Shown: positions 54,226 through 62,160 of the stretch, piece after piece
How the letters are laid out: each line of letters opens with the position of its first letter
Numbering within the stretch: the stretch's first letter is position 1
Source of the DNA: Thermotoga profunda AZM34c06
GTDB lineage: Bacteria > Thermotogota > Thermotogae > Thermotogales > DSM-5069
Direction of reading: 5' to 3'
DNA: 64,000 nt
Assembly: GCF_000828675.1 (NCBI RefSeq)
Contig: NZ_AP014510.1
Span: 639,413-703,412, forward strand
Translations under genes and position numbers: made by a program
The notes under the pieces: model-generated
Told to the model about the DNA's origin: nothing
Databases searched by the model: none
What the model saw: the letters and a program-made list of their open reading frames with translations, nothing else

Positions 54226-54572
54226 GAGCCAACTTGAGTCGGGGTGTTTTTTCCATCATATGCTATTATTTTCCAGTAATAAGTCTTAGATGGTTCAAGA
54301 TTTGGTTTATAAGAGTTGCTATAACCTTTGTATATCGATGGAGCGGTGTTCTTGTTCTCTCCAAAAAACAATTCATATGTCAAAGAGTCGTTTTCAGGAT
54401 CGTTGAATGTCCAACTCAGGGTTGTATCTGTACTGACATCGGTAGCGTTATTTAAAGGATTTGATGAAACAAATTGTGGAGCTTTGTTAGTTGAAACCGA
54501 TGGACTTCCACATGCAAATAGGAATAATATGAAAGCAAAAGATGCGATTATTAACACAGCAGTGAATTTCAT
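54204..54572 (-). CDS. N-terminal part of the fibronectin-III lipoprotein (zero frame)
   Basis: 122-aa frame with a lipoprotein signal (IIASFAFILFLFAC, lipobox LFAC) and AGGGGAGGG before the ATG at 54572. One FN3-like domain follows (TTLSWTFNDPENDSLTYELFF ends in YYWKIIAYDGK), but the frame then runs out into SCFLLLK-stop. In the -1 frame the same DNA reads H-P-D-S-S-W-L-V-F-S-T, which is the missing last strand of the FN3 domain, compare GPTWTFTT and GPVWSFYT later. The full product would be about 670 aa, anchored to a membrane. Confidence 0.85.
   Translation of the reverse strand: MKFTAVLIIASFAFILFLFACGSPSVSTNKAPQFVSSNPLNNATDVSTDTTLSWTFNDPENDSLTYELFFGENKNTAPSIYKGYSNSYKPNLEPSKTYYWKIIAYDGKNTPTQVGSCFLLLK
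54246..54252 (-). other. Slippery heptamer A_AAA_AAC, candidate -1 frameshift site
   Basis: Minus-strand A_AAA_AAC in the zero frame (codons GGA AAA AAC), a classic X_XXY_YYZ signal. A -1 slip continues with CAC CCC GAC TCA AGT TGG and joins the 562-aa frame. No obvious downstream pseudoknot or upstream Shine-Dalgarno stimulator was seen. A missing base in the A6 or C4 run would look the same. Confidence 0.55.
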
Positions 54573-54669
54573 AAAAATCCCTCCCCTTGTGCGGTTAAAC
54601 AGACATTAACTTTGACCTCTTTGATGTTATTATATACCATGAGAGATTCCAAGCATGGGAGGAGTAAAA

Positions 54670-55242
54670 ATGGACGAGAGAGAGGATTTGTTGAAAAAGA
54701 TCAAAATTCTCGAGGACCAACTCGAGTATTATCGAATGCGTGATGCACAAATGGAGCAAATGCTTCAGGAGTACAATCAATTCATAAAAAAACAATTCGA
54801 ATTGTATGACGACTTTGTTAAAGACATAGGCACCAGTAGGATAATAGATCCAGTCACACGAGTTTATTCTCAAGAGCACATGAGTCGTTTGATATCTTAT
54901 TATCACCAAAAAGCTTTTGAAGAAAACAGAGGTTATGCGATTGTCATGATCAAATTGTGTAAGCAAAACGAGGAATTTGAGAAACATCTCGTATCGATTG
55001 GGAGACTTTTGAAGAATGTCGTACGAGTTCCAATGGACAGTGTGGGAAAGATCTCCGATGATACATTTGTCGTTCTCTTAACAGATGTCAACAAAGAAAA
55101 TGCACAAAGAGTTTTTGAGAGAATCAAAGATTCGCTCAAGAAAAGTGTAGGAGTTGACACAAAGGTATCTTTCAAAGTCTACCCGAACGATGGAGAAGAT
55201 CTGGAGAAGATGATTCAACAACTTCAATCGGAGGTATCATAA
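54670..55242 (+). CDS. Coiled-coil protein with degenerate GGDEF domain
   Basis: About 190 aa. Residues 1-50 form a charged coiled coil (EDLLKKIKILEDQLEYYRMR). The rest follows a GGDEF fold: DPVTRVYSQEHMSRLI matches the D-LT-LyNr start, YAIVMIKL matches the first metal strand, and GKISDDTFVVLLTDVNKENA is where GG(D/E)EF should stand but reads S-D-D-T-F. It is therefore unlikely to make c-di-GMP and may bind nucleotides or partners. ATG 54670 has GGGAGGAG. It lies just before murA. Confidence 0.75.
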   Translation: MDEREDLLKKIKILEDQLEYYRMRDAQMEQMLQEYNQFIKKQFELYDDFVKDIGTSRIIDPVTRVYSQEHMSRLISYYHQKAFEENRGYAIVMIKLCKQNEEFEKHLVSIGRLLKNVVRVPMDSVGKISDDTFVVLLTDVNKENAQRVFERIKDSLKKSVGVDTKVSFKVYPNDGEDLEKMIQQLQSEVS

Positions 55243-56502
55243 GTGGGTAAATTGATCGTTGAAGGACCCGTCAGGTTGACTGGTTCAGTTAGAGTTTCTG
55301 GTTCTAAGAATTCTGCCTTACCTATTCTTGCCGCTGCTCTTTTATGTGATGAAAGGGTTGTTTTGGAAAATGTACCTAATTTGATGGATATTCACACGAT
55401 GATAGAGATACTCAGTGCGGCTGGATGTAGAGTTTTTTTCGAGAATGGAGTAGCCATAATCGATCCCCCAACCAATCCATGCACTGATATACCATACGAA
55501 CTCGTTAGAAAAATGAGGGCGTCTTTCAATGTCTTGGGTCCCTTGGCGGCGAAATTTCAAAAGGCTTCGGTTTCATTACCTGGTGGTTGTTCGATAGGTG
55601 TCAGACCAGTGGATTATCACCTTGAAGGTTTACAGAAACTTGGTTTTTCAATCAAGATTGAACACGGTATTGTCACTGCTGAGATGGAGAAAAAGATAGA
55701 TGAAGCAATTATATCTCTGCCATTTCCAAGCGTTGGAGCTACAGAACACATAATGACAACCGCGGCAATTTTGGATGGGACTCACACAGTCATAGAAAAT
55801 GCAGCAATGGAGCCAGAAATAGAAGATCTGGCGATTTTTCTGAATCGAGCAGGTTGCAGAGTCTTGGGGGCTGGAACAAAGCGAATAGAAGTTTTTGGAG
55901 TCAAGAAGGCGCATGGCTGCATACACAAGATAATACCCGATCGAATTGAAGCAGGTACCTACATAATAGCAATAGCGGCTACAATGGGGGATGCTATAGT
56001 AGAAGGTTTAGATGTTTCACATTTAATATCATTATTCGATGTACTCAAAAATTCTGGTGTGAGTCTATCGCAGTTAGATAGAGACAAGGTAAGAGTTTCG
56101 ATGGACCGAAGACCAGATCCAATAAAAATTCAGGTAACTCCATACCCAGGTTTTCCGACTGATTTGCAACCACAAATCATAGTATTTCTTTCAAAAGCAC
56201 AGGGCACATCAACTGTGATTGAAACTGTTTTTAAATCAAGGTTTCAACACGTCGATGAACTGAGACGCTTTGGAGCAAAGATCGAAGTCAGTGATGGGAC
56301 TGCCATTGTTTATGGAGTTGAGAGACTCAGTGGCGCTCAGGTGAGTGCAACTGATTTAAGGGCAGCTGCTGCGCTTGTAATCGCAGGTTTAATCGCAAAT
56401 GGTACAACATCTGTCAACGAAGTAGATCAAATATTCAGAGGATATGAAGACATTGTTCAAAAACTCTCAAATCTTTCGGCGGTGATCGAGTATCAAAAAT
56501 AA
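55243..56502 (+). CDS. murA: UDP-N-acetylglucosamine 1-carboxyvinyltransferase (MurA)
   Basis: First committed step of peptidoglycan synthesis: transfer of enolpyruvate from PEP to UDP-GlcNAc. 419 aa with GPVRLTGSVRVSGSKNSALPILAA, the catalytic loop LPGGCSIGVRPVDYHL (active-site Cys present, so fosfomycin-sensitive type), FPSVGATEHIMTTAAIL and a late FQHVDELRRFGA. GTG 55243 with GGAGG upstream, directly abutting the GGDEF-like gene. No other mur gene is in the window. Confidence 0.97.
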   Translation: MGKLIVEGPVRLTGSVRVSGSKNSALPILAAALLCDERVVLENVPNLMDIHTMIEILSAAGCRVFFENGVAIIDPPTNPCTDIPYELVRKMRASFNVLGPLAAKFQKASVSLPGGCSIGVRPVDYHLEGLQKLGFSIKIEHGIVTAEMEKKIDEAIISLPFPSVGATEHIMTTAAILDGTHTVIENAAMEPEIEDLAIFLNRAGCRVLGAGTKRIEVFGVKKAHGCIHKIIPDRIEAGTYIIAIAATMGDAIVEGLDVSHLISLFDVLKNSGVSLSQLDRDKVRVSMDRRPDPIKIQVTPYPGFPTDLQPQIIVFLSKAQGTSTVIETVFKSRFQHVDELRRFGAKIEVSDGTAIVYGVERLSGAQVSATDLRAAAALVIAGLIANGTTSVNEVDQIFRGYEDIVQKLSNLSAVIEYQK

Positions 56503-56536
56503 ATTTTCAGAGATCATTCATAAACTGAGAGAAAAG

Positions 56537-57430
56537 ATGTATCATTGTGATCTGTGTCCTGTTCAATGTGGAGTTAATCGATATCAAAGTGTGGGCAAGT
56601 GCAAGATCGGTAATCTGCCAAAGTTGATGAGTGTGGTTCTACATTTTGGAGAGGAGCCACCTATTAGTGGAGAAAATGGTGCCGGTACAATCTTTTTCAG
56701 CGGGTGTAATCTTCGTTGTATTTATTGCCAGAATATGAATTTCAGCCAATTGGCAAACGGTGTGGAAATAACTTCTCAAGAACTTGCCGAGATTTTCTTG
56801 GATTTACAGAATCATGGTGCAGAGACACTGAATCTTGTCACTCCAACACCACATATCTTGTCAATAGTGGAAGCTCTTGAGATTGCCAGTGAAAAAGGAT
56901 TTAGTTTGCCTGTTGTTTACAACACGAGTAGTTATGAATCCGTTGAGACTTTAAAGCTTCTTGATGGGATTGTTGATGTGTATTTGGCTGATCTGAAATA
57001 TGCGGACGATGAATCGGGTTATATTTATTCTGGTGTAAAAGATTACTATACAGTAGCTACCAAGGCGCTCATAGAGATGCATAGACAAGTTGGAGCATTT
57101 AAAGAAGATAGCAAAAAAGGTCTTATAGTTAGACATCTTGTACTTCCAAACAATGTAGGAGGTACTCAAAAGGTTCTTGATTTTGTTTTTTATTCTCTGT
57201 CACCCACTGTACCAATTTCTTTGATGTCTCAATACAATCCACTGTTCAATGCCAGATTTGATAAATTGATTGCGAGAAAGCTCACCAAAGAAGAATATGA
57301 AGTGTCTGTACAGAGAGCACTTCAACTCGGTATGAATGGCTGGATTCAAACCGATGAAAAAAAGAGGGTCACAGCCAAACCAATTACATCAACTTACAAG
57401 ATCATAGACCTGATGAGATCAAGAACATGA
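56537..57430 (+). CDS. Radical SAM protein of the PflA-like (AmmeMemoRadiSam-type) group
   Basis: 297 aa. The cluster motif is SGCNLRCIYCQN (CX3CX2C) near residue 56. An N-terminal CDLCPVQCGVNR motif with two extra Cys, and the conserved LADLKYADDESG, fit uncharacterised pyruvate-formate-lyase-activase-like proteins. The ATG at 56537 has only a weak GAGAG upstream. The open frame extends back 45 bases to 56492 without ATG, GTG or TTG, so a non-standard earlier start is possible. Converges with, and overlaps by 29 bases, the PEGA-type gene. Confidence 0.87.
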   Translation: MYHCDLCPVQCGVNRYQSVGKCKIGNLPKLMSVVLHFGEEPPISGENGAGTIFFSGCNLRCIYCQNMNFSQLANGVEITSQELAEIFLDLQNHGAETLNLVTPTPHILSIVEALEIASEKGFSLPVVYNTSSYESVETLKLLDGIVDVYLADLKYADDESGYIYSGVKDYYTVATKALIEMHRQVGAFKEDSKKGLIVRHLVLPNNVGGTQKVLDFVFYSLSPTVPISLMSQYNPLFNARFDKLIARKLTKEEYEVSVQRALQLGMNGWIQTDEKKRVTAKPITSTYKIIDLMRSRT

Positions 57431-58283
57431 AAACCAATGCTCCAACCGCTATGAACGTGGTTGTCAGGATTATTTCTTTGGTGTTGGTGTAATGAGATCT
57501 ATCTATTCTCACAGAATCGGTCGCGATGAAGCTCTCTTTTTCTGTCTGAGCAATTGCTTTGACTGTGTAGTCACCATCCGGTATGTCTTTTCCATCCCAA
57601 GAGATCTGGTTCGAGCCAGGTTTACCTTTTCCGCTCCATTGCCAGACGGTGTTTTGATTGATATCAACGATATTGATTGTCAACTGGGCAGGTTTTGAAA
57701 GATACACGTAAAAAGTTGTAGTATCGTTATACCAATCGCCATTTGGAGAAAATTCTTTTGGTTCCACCTTCAAACTGACAGATAAGACTTCTTCTATCAG
57801 GTTTATATTGACACTCGTTTCCTTCAAATATGAAATGTTCAGCAATCTTGTTTCTGGTATATATCCACTTGCTTTGAAGGTGATATAGACACTCCCTTCG
57901 GGAACATAAACGGTGTCTTTCACGCTGTTAACTTTTCCAAGGAATCTATTCTCTGAATACACCTCGACCGGATAAACATTTGAATATACTCTCAAACTAC
58001 CAGCTCTGCTGAGAGGCGCATAAACGACAACTTGGCCAGGTTGAGATACATATACAAGGCCATCAAAAACAAGATACCAACTCTTACTCACAGTTATTCT
58101 GTGTTCTCCAGATGAACTCAGGGTTATCTGTAAAAAACCATTTATATCAGATATACCTGCGTATATTCCGTTCACATAGACATTGGCAAAGGGCTCCGTT
58201 CTGACTACAACAACATAACTTGCACATGCCAATATAGAAATAAATAGAATAAATAGAGAGACCAAAATGGTTAACTTTCTCAT
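57402..58283 (-). CDS. Secreted/membrane protein with PEGA-like and FlgD-Ig-like domains
   Basis: About 293 aa. ATG 58283 follows GGAGGTATTCT and opens a signal peptide (TILVSLFILFISILACAS; a lipobox-like ILAC is present). Residues about 25-100 and 110-160 look like two PEGA domains (VRTEPFANVYVNGIYAGIS, then VPEGSVYITFKASGYI). Residues 185-260 resemble a FlgD Ig-like module (PKEFSPNGDWYNDTTTFYVY then ISWDGKDIPDGDYTVKA). A C-terminal membrane helix (LTTTFIAVGALVFMFLI) follows. Probably a surface anchor or adaptor. First membrane-facing gene after two other secreted proteins on the same strand. Confidence 0.78.
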   Translation of the reverse strand: MRKLTILVSLFILFISILACASYVVVVRTEPFANVYVNGIYAGISDINGFLQITLSSSGEHRITVSKSWYLVFDGLVYVSQPGQVVVYAPLSRAGSLRVYSNVYPVEVYSENRFLGKVNSVKDTVYVPEGSVYITFKASGYIPETRLLNISYLKETSVNINLIEEVLSVSLKVEPKEFSPNGDWYNDTTTFYVYLSKPAQLTINIVDINQNTVWQWSGKGKPGSNQISWDGKDIPDGDYTVKAIAQTEKESFIATDSVRIDRSHYTNTKEIILTTTFIAVGALVFMFLISSGL

Positions 58284-58299
58284 AGAATACCTCCAATTC

Positions 58300-59001
58300 T
58301 CACCATTTTGTCGTTGTGTACCAATCAACGATATTTTCTATCATCCAAATTTCATCACTTTGATAATACTCTATACCAATCACAATTGGCTCGGTAGATC
58401 TGATGTCTATCACACCAGAGGTTTGACTGTTCAACTCTTTTGTCAAATCCACATAAGCCGAAGCCTTAGCAGAAATGTTACCCGATAACTCTTTTATGAC
58501 ATTCCCCGCATAATCGTACACCCAAAGATATATATCATTTGTTTTGTTGGAAGTATTCATCAAAGCGAAAGCAGTTTCGGCGTTGCCAAAGTTCGTATAA
58601 TTAATGCCGTACCAGTAATATTTTGCATCCGAGGAAACCTGAACAGGTTCTATAACGTGGTTCCGAGAAAAGAGCATTTCTCTATCTTTATAGAGAACAG
58701 AGATGTAGAGTAATTGATCACATTGAACGAGTACCAATCCCCAGTTTTTATCACTCTGTGGTATTTTCTGTGCAAGATCTATATGAACTGTTTCGTAAGG
58801 TTTCGACTTGAAGGTATCTTTCCATATTTCCTTTCCCTCATAGTCATAAACCACAACTCTGAAGTACGCGTTTTCATCGCTTAAATTCGAGACCACTATG
58901 GCAGTGTTCCTACCAGGTGTTGAGTCATGATATAACCCATAATTGGACGCAAAGAGGATTGTAGAAAGAATTATCACAAAAAATATTAAAGCTTTCTTCA
59001 T
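58300..59001 (-). CDS. Secreted protein of unknown function
   Basis: About 233 aa with a signal peptide (KKALIFFVIILSTILFAS). Two similar halves are suggested by AIVVSNLSDENAYFRVVVYDYEGKEIWK and AFALMNTSNKTNDIYLWVYDYAGNVIKE, each a beta-sandwich-like unit with VYDY(E/A)G. This resembles the DUF5719 or cohesin-like sandwich type, but no family was recognised. Start ATG 59001 has GGGAG ten bases upstream. It lies between a lipoprotein gene and the PEGA gene on the same strand. Confidence 0.68.
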   Translation of the reverse strand: MKKALIFFVIILSTILFASNYGLYHDSTPGRNTAIVVSNLSDENAYFRVVVYDYEGKEIWKDTFKSKPYETVHIDLAQKIPQSDKNWGLVLVQCDQLLYISVLYKDREMLFSRNHVIEPVQVSSDAKYYWYGINYTNFGNAETAFALMNTSNKTNDIYLWVYDYAGNVIKELSGNISAKASAYVDLTKELNSQTSGVIDIRSTEPIVIGIEYYQSDEIWMIENIVDWYTTTKW

Positions 59002-59006
59002 AAACA

Positions 59007-59480
59007 TCACTCTCCCAACAAAGGATAAGAGACGATCTCTGTACCAGAAGCGTAAACAGTCAATAAGTAAGGTTTACCATCAATTAAAAGCATTGGACAT
59101 GAGTTTGGTTGAAGTCCGTTAGCAGTTTTCATGAGCAAGTTCAAAACATACACCTTTTCAACCCAACTTGGAGGCTGTTTTAGTTCAAAAGATTTGAGTC
59201 CAGTATCACCATAAGAAATAAGACTGATCTCGCTCGCGTTTTTATCGAAGAAATCGAGTAATTTATTACAGTAATATAGCGCATCTGTAGTTGTTGCTGG
59301 TTCATTTATATGCACATAATAAGCCGTTAGGTAATTTGCATCTACATTGTTTTTCAGATAATCGTTGATGTTTTTGACAACCTTTTCGGAGAATTCTCCA
59401 ACATCTGGTTCAAACAAAGAGAGACAACCAGTGAGTGCAAAAATGGCAATAATAAAAAACAGATATAACATTCTGCGCAT
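59007..59480 (-). CDS. Small lipoprotein
   Basis: About 157 aa with a lipobox LTGC after YLFFIIAIFALTG; the mature part starts CLSLFEPDVGEF. The body is helical then mixed (FSEKVVKNINDYLKNNVDANY; CPMLLIDGKPYLLTVYASG). ATG 59480 has AAGGGGG eight bases upstream. Its stop overlaps the frame of the next secreted protein. Function unknown. Confidence 0.7.
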   Translation of the reverse strand: MRRMLYLFFIIAIFALTGCLSLFEPDVGEFSEKVVKNINDYLKNNVDANYLTAYYVHINEPATTTDALYYCNKLLDFFDKNASEISLISYGDTGLKSFELKQPPSWVEKVYVLNLLMKTANGLQPNSCPMLLIDGKPYLLTVYASGTEIVSYPLLGE

Positions 59481-59514
59481 ATACAATACCCCCTTAAATA
59501 TTTTACACCTTCAT

Positions 59515-59958
59515 TTACTTTGTATGACGGTGTGCTATCTTTGTTGCGGCAAAGGCCCAAGGTTTTAATTTATAAGGATATCCCATTCCTTTGACATAGC
59601 CCACTACTGTCGAGAGAACATCTCTGCTTGCACCGTCATAACCGATATCTATGTGTATCTCTGGACTCGTCAAATTGAGCATCTCTCTGGCAAAATTAGC
59701 CATTTCCAAACTCAGATAGGTTTCTTGGAATAATCGTGTGAACATGTCATAGTGTTTATATTCTCTCTTGAGAGTATACAGATAAGTTGCACCAACGCCG
59801 ATTTTGTAGACTATTAAAACAGTCGCAAAAGTGACAACACCATCTCGTGCATCACTATCAGTTCCAATATATATCTTGAATGGACTGTGTTCTTTGAAAT
59901 CGTAGATGATTTTCTTAGCTGTTTCAACATCTACAATGCCATAAGTTGGACTCTTCAG
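59515..59958 (-). CDS. DUF458/YkuK-like RNase H-fold protein with non-standard start
   Basis: About 147 aa. The family core is visible: PFKIYIGTDSDA (metal-binding Asp), YLYTLKREYKHYDMFTRLFQE, IHIDIGYDGASRDV and a final KPWAFAATKIAHRHT. The first ATG in frame is at 59745, after the GTDS motif, so it cannot be the true start. Upstream there is no ATG, GTG or TTG; after an in-frame TAA the codons are TTC TTA CTG AAG. AGGAGGTGAT stands just before, and CTG 59958 is the best candidate. A lost or mutated start is also possible. Confidence 0.75.
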   Translation of the reverse strand: MKSPTYGIVDVETAKKIIYDFKEHSPFKIYIGTDSDARDGVVTFATVLIVYKIGVGATYLYTLKREYKHYDMFTRLFQETYLSLEMANFAREMLNLTSPEIHIDIGYDGASRDVLSTVVGYVKGMGYPYKLKPWAFAATKIAHRHTK

Positions 59959-59968
59959 TAAGAATTAA

Positions 59969-61153
59969 TCACCTCCTAAAAACAACAAGAGGAACTACTA
60001 ATTCATCGAAACTCAGCCCACCATGCTTTGATTTCAAACTCTCTTCCCTACCTGTAAATTTGAAATAAAAAGAGTAGTTCGATCTTGCTATTAAAACGAC
60101 ATCACCTATTCTCTCAAGACTTTCTTTCTTTGAGTAAGAACCACCAAATAACCCCATCTGTATGGTCTGGTCTCTGGTCAAAACCATCGCCTGGTTTGTG
60201 TATGTCTTTTGAATGTATTCTATCACTTCTCTTGGCTGGCGAGTATATATGTGCATCATTCGCATCTCGCCACCAGGTGGAACCATTAAAAATGATGAGA
60301 TCTCGTCCTTCCAAGACCACCAAATTTCGTTTTCCCAAGGTGTTGCAATTTGTCCATGATCTCCCATTATCATCAAAAGAGTATCATTTCCCAAAACAGG
60401 GATCACCTCTTTATGAATCATTTTTAAAAGCCAATAGAGCTCGCTTTCAAATGCTTGTGAATCCACTCCCATTTTATGTCCGATTGAATCGAGCAACCCC
60501 CAGTAGACAAACCCAAAAACCTTGCCATCTTCTTGGAGCATCTCTCTGAGTTTAGAGAACAAGTCTCCAAAACTTTGATAACTTCTCACCGAAGCTCCTG
60601 TATGAATCAGATTTGAAAACCCAGAGCCACGTATATTCTTTGACGTGAGTACACATCCCTTGACTCCAATGTTGAGAATCTTTTCAAAGATCGTTTCTGA
60701 AAAAAGAATCTCCTTTGATGAAAAATTCGATGATACTTTGCCAAGTGTTGGTGAGGATAACTCTATCATATTTACGAGAGCACCAAGTTCTTTGAGGTAT
60801 AGGATGTATCCTAAGATACCGTGTTCAATAGGAGTAGATGCTGTCAATAATGAAGAAATGGCGGCACTTGTCGTTGTTGGGAAAACAGAAGTGGCATATA
60901 AGATATTTTTTTGGTCGAAAAGTTCTTCTTTCTGAAGGACTTTTTTCAAACTGTTTAGCCCAAGTGCGTCTATCAGAAATATGATGATTTTATCTATATT
61001 TTCGAACAAACCAGGTGCCAATTCTTCAAATGGATAGATGGGATGAAGAATCTTGCAACCAAAATGAGCCAGAATTGAGTTTGATACATTCACAAGAGAC
61101 AACTTCTCATAGTCAGGTTTGAGGAGGTCATCAGTGATCTTGTCTATTTGCAT
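59969..61153 (-). CDS. Alkaline-phosphatase-superfamily phosphodiesterase/nucleotide pyrophosphatase-like
   Basis: 394 aa. Metal and nucleophile motifs are IIIFLIDALGLNSL (metal Asp), SVFPTTTSAAISSLLT (catalytic Thr region), WGLLDSIGHKMG (Asp and His ligands), LLMIMGDHGQIA (Asp-His pair) and SKHGGLSFDELVVPL (final His). It therefore looks active as a type I phosphodiesterase or nucleotide pyrophosphatase, but substrate is unknown. No signal peptide, so cytoplasmic. Ten bases lie between its end and the start of the DUF458 gene. Confidence 0.9.
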   Translation of the reverse strand: MQIDKITDDLLKPDYEKLSLVNVSNSILAHFGCKILHPIYPFEELAPGLFENIDKIIIFLIDALGLNSLKKVLQKEELFDQKNILYATSVFPTTTSAAISSLLTASTPIEHGILGYILYLKELGALVNMIELSSPTLGKVSSNFSSKEILFSETIFEKILNIGVKGCVLTSKNIRGSGFSNLIHTGASVRSYQSFGDLFSKLREMLQEDGKVFGFVYWGLLDSIGHKMGVDSQAFESELYWLLKMIHKEVIPVLGNDTLLMIMGDHGQIATPWENEIWWSWKDEISSFLMVPPGGEMRMMHIYTRQPREVIEYIQKTYTNQAMVLTRDQTIQMGLFGGSYSKKESLERIGDVVLIARSNYSFYFKFTGREESLKSKHGGLSFDELVVPLVVFRR

Positions 61154-61323
61154 TTTTCATCACCAATTAAAGTATAAAACCAAAAAATCCTTTTGAGAAG
61201 AATTCGATAAAGCAAATAAAGATGATAGAATTGTTGTACAAAACACGTATATTGACATCGAGATTGCAAAAATTCATTGTTAAAAGTTTCTATTTATGAG
61301 TATCTACTATTAAATTTTGAATA

Positions 61324-61332
61324 TGGTACAAT
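61324..61332 (+). promoter_or_regulatory. Extended -10 element before rubredoxin
   Basis: TGGTACAAT (61324-61332) fits an extended -10. No good -35 is seen. It would start transcription about 50 bases ahead of the rubredoxin ATG. Confidence 0.45.
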
Positions 61333-61388
61333 TTTATTGTGAGATCTTCAAAGTGCATAAACCACTTACCTTTAAAGGGGGAATGAAG

Positions 61389-61553
61389 ATGCAAAAGTAC
61401 AGATGTATAATTTGTGGGTATGTCTATGATCCGGCTGAGGGGGATCCAGATAACGATATCCCAGCAGGAACACCATTTGAAGATCTCCCTGATGACTGGG
61501 TGTGTCCCGTTTGTGGTGCTTCTAAGGAGGATTTCGAACCGGTAGAAGAGTGA
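61389..61553 (+). CDS. Rubredoxin
   Basis: 54 aa one-iron electron carrier of anaerobes. Both iron ligand pairs are present: [10 protein letters not shown] near the start and [11 protein letters not shown] near the end, with the usual ENDxP-type middle reading [23 protein letters not shown] 61389 has AAGGGGG eight bases upstream; ATG 61383 is also in frame. Likely partners are superoxide- or peroxide-reducing proteins or flavoproteins, none of which is adjacent. Confidence 0.96.
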   Translation: MQKYRCIICGYVYDPAEGDPDNDIPAGTPFEDLPDDWVCPVCGASKEDFEPVEE

Positions 61554-61571
61554 ACCCCCTATGGGGTTCAC
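61550..61571. terminator. Hairpin between rubredoxin and bioY
   Basis: GTGAACCCC (61550-61558) pairs perfectly with GGGGTTCAC (61563-61571) around CTAT. It covers the stops of both convergent genes. There is no T-run on the plus side, so terminator strength is uncertain. Confidence 0.55.
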
Positions 61572-62137
61572 CTTGTGATCTTTCTAAAAGCAAAATAAGT
61601 CGCACTGACCAACATGATTTTTATCAAGTCACCGGGAATGAATGGCAATAATCCCATCGAAAGTAATTTTGGAAGACTCAGCTGAACCTGCTTGAACGAA
61701 AACCACAAGTACAATTGTGTTAAACCAAAACTGTATATAATGCCAAAATTGGCAACAAGAAGTATTGTCACAGTGTTAAACACTTTGAACCTATTTGGCT
61801 TGAAAATTTGGCTTATGAACAGCGATGCAAAGATAAAACCTATGAGATAACCTCCCGTTGGTCCGATGAGAGTATGAAAACCAGAATTATTTCCAGAGAA
61901 CCATGGAATGCCAAGCACACCTAATAGTACATAGAGTATCTGACTGAACACTGCCAATTTGTTTATAAACAACGGAGCGAGCAAAATCACAAAGGTTTGA
62001 CCAGTTACTGGCACGGGACTGAATGGAAGAGGAATTCTGATCTGAGCTGCAATGCCCGTTAGGAAAGTGAAAACAAGTGTTACCAAAACCTTGTACCACA
62101 GATTTTCTCGTGAGAGTATTTCTTCGCGAGTTATCAC
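61568..62137 (-). CDS. bioY: Biotin transporter S-component BioY
   Basis: 189 aa membrane protein of the BioY family. Recognised by IRIPLPFSPVPVTGQTFVILLA, LYVLLGVLGIPWFSG, GPTGGYLIGFIFASLFI and FIPGDLIKIMLVS. It may import biotin alone or with an ECF module, whose T-component candidate is at 21.8 kb; no EcfA ATPases are nearby. The ATG at 62137 starts 23 bases after the VUT transporter gene. Confidence 0.95.
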   Translation of the reverse strand: MITREEILSRENLWYKVLVTLVFTFLTGIAAQIRIPLPFSPVPVTGQTFVILLAPLFINKLAVFSQILYVLLGVLGIPWFSGNNSGFHTLIGPTGGYLIGFIFASLFISQIFKPNRFKVFNTVTILLVANFGIIYSFGLTQLYLWFSFKQVQLSLPKLLSMGLLPFIPGDLIKIMLVSATYFAFRKITR

Positions 62138-62160
62138 CTTATCACCTCCAAATTAGGCAA

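Noticed and set aside
59515-59745. A 76-aa gene starting at ATG 59745
   Set aside because: The conserved metal-binding part of the DUF458 family is encoded upstream in the same frame, so the short version would be a fragment.
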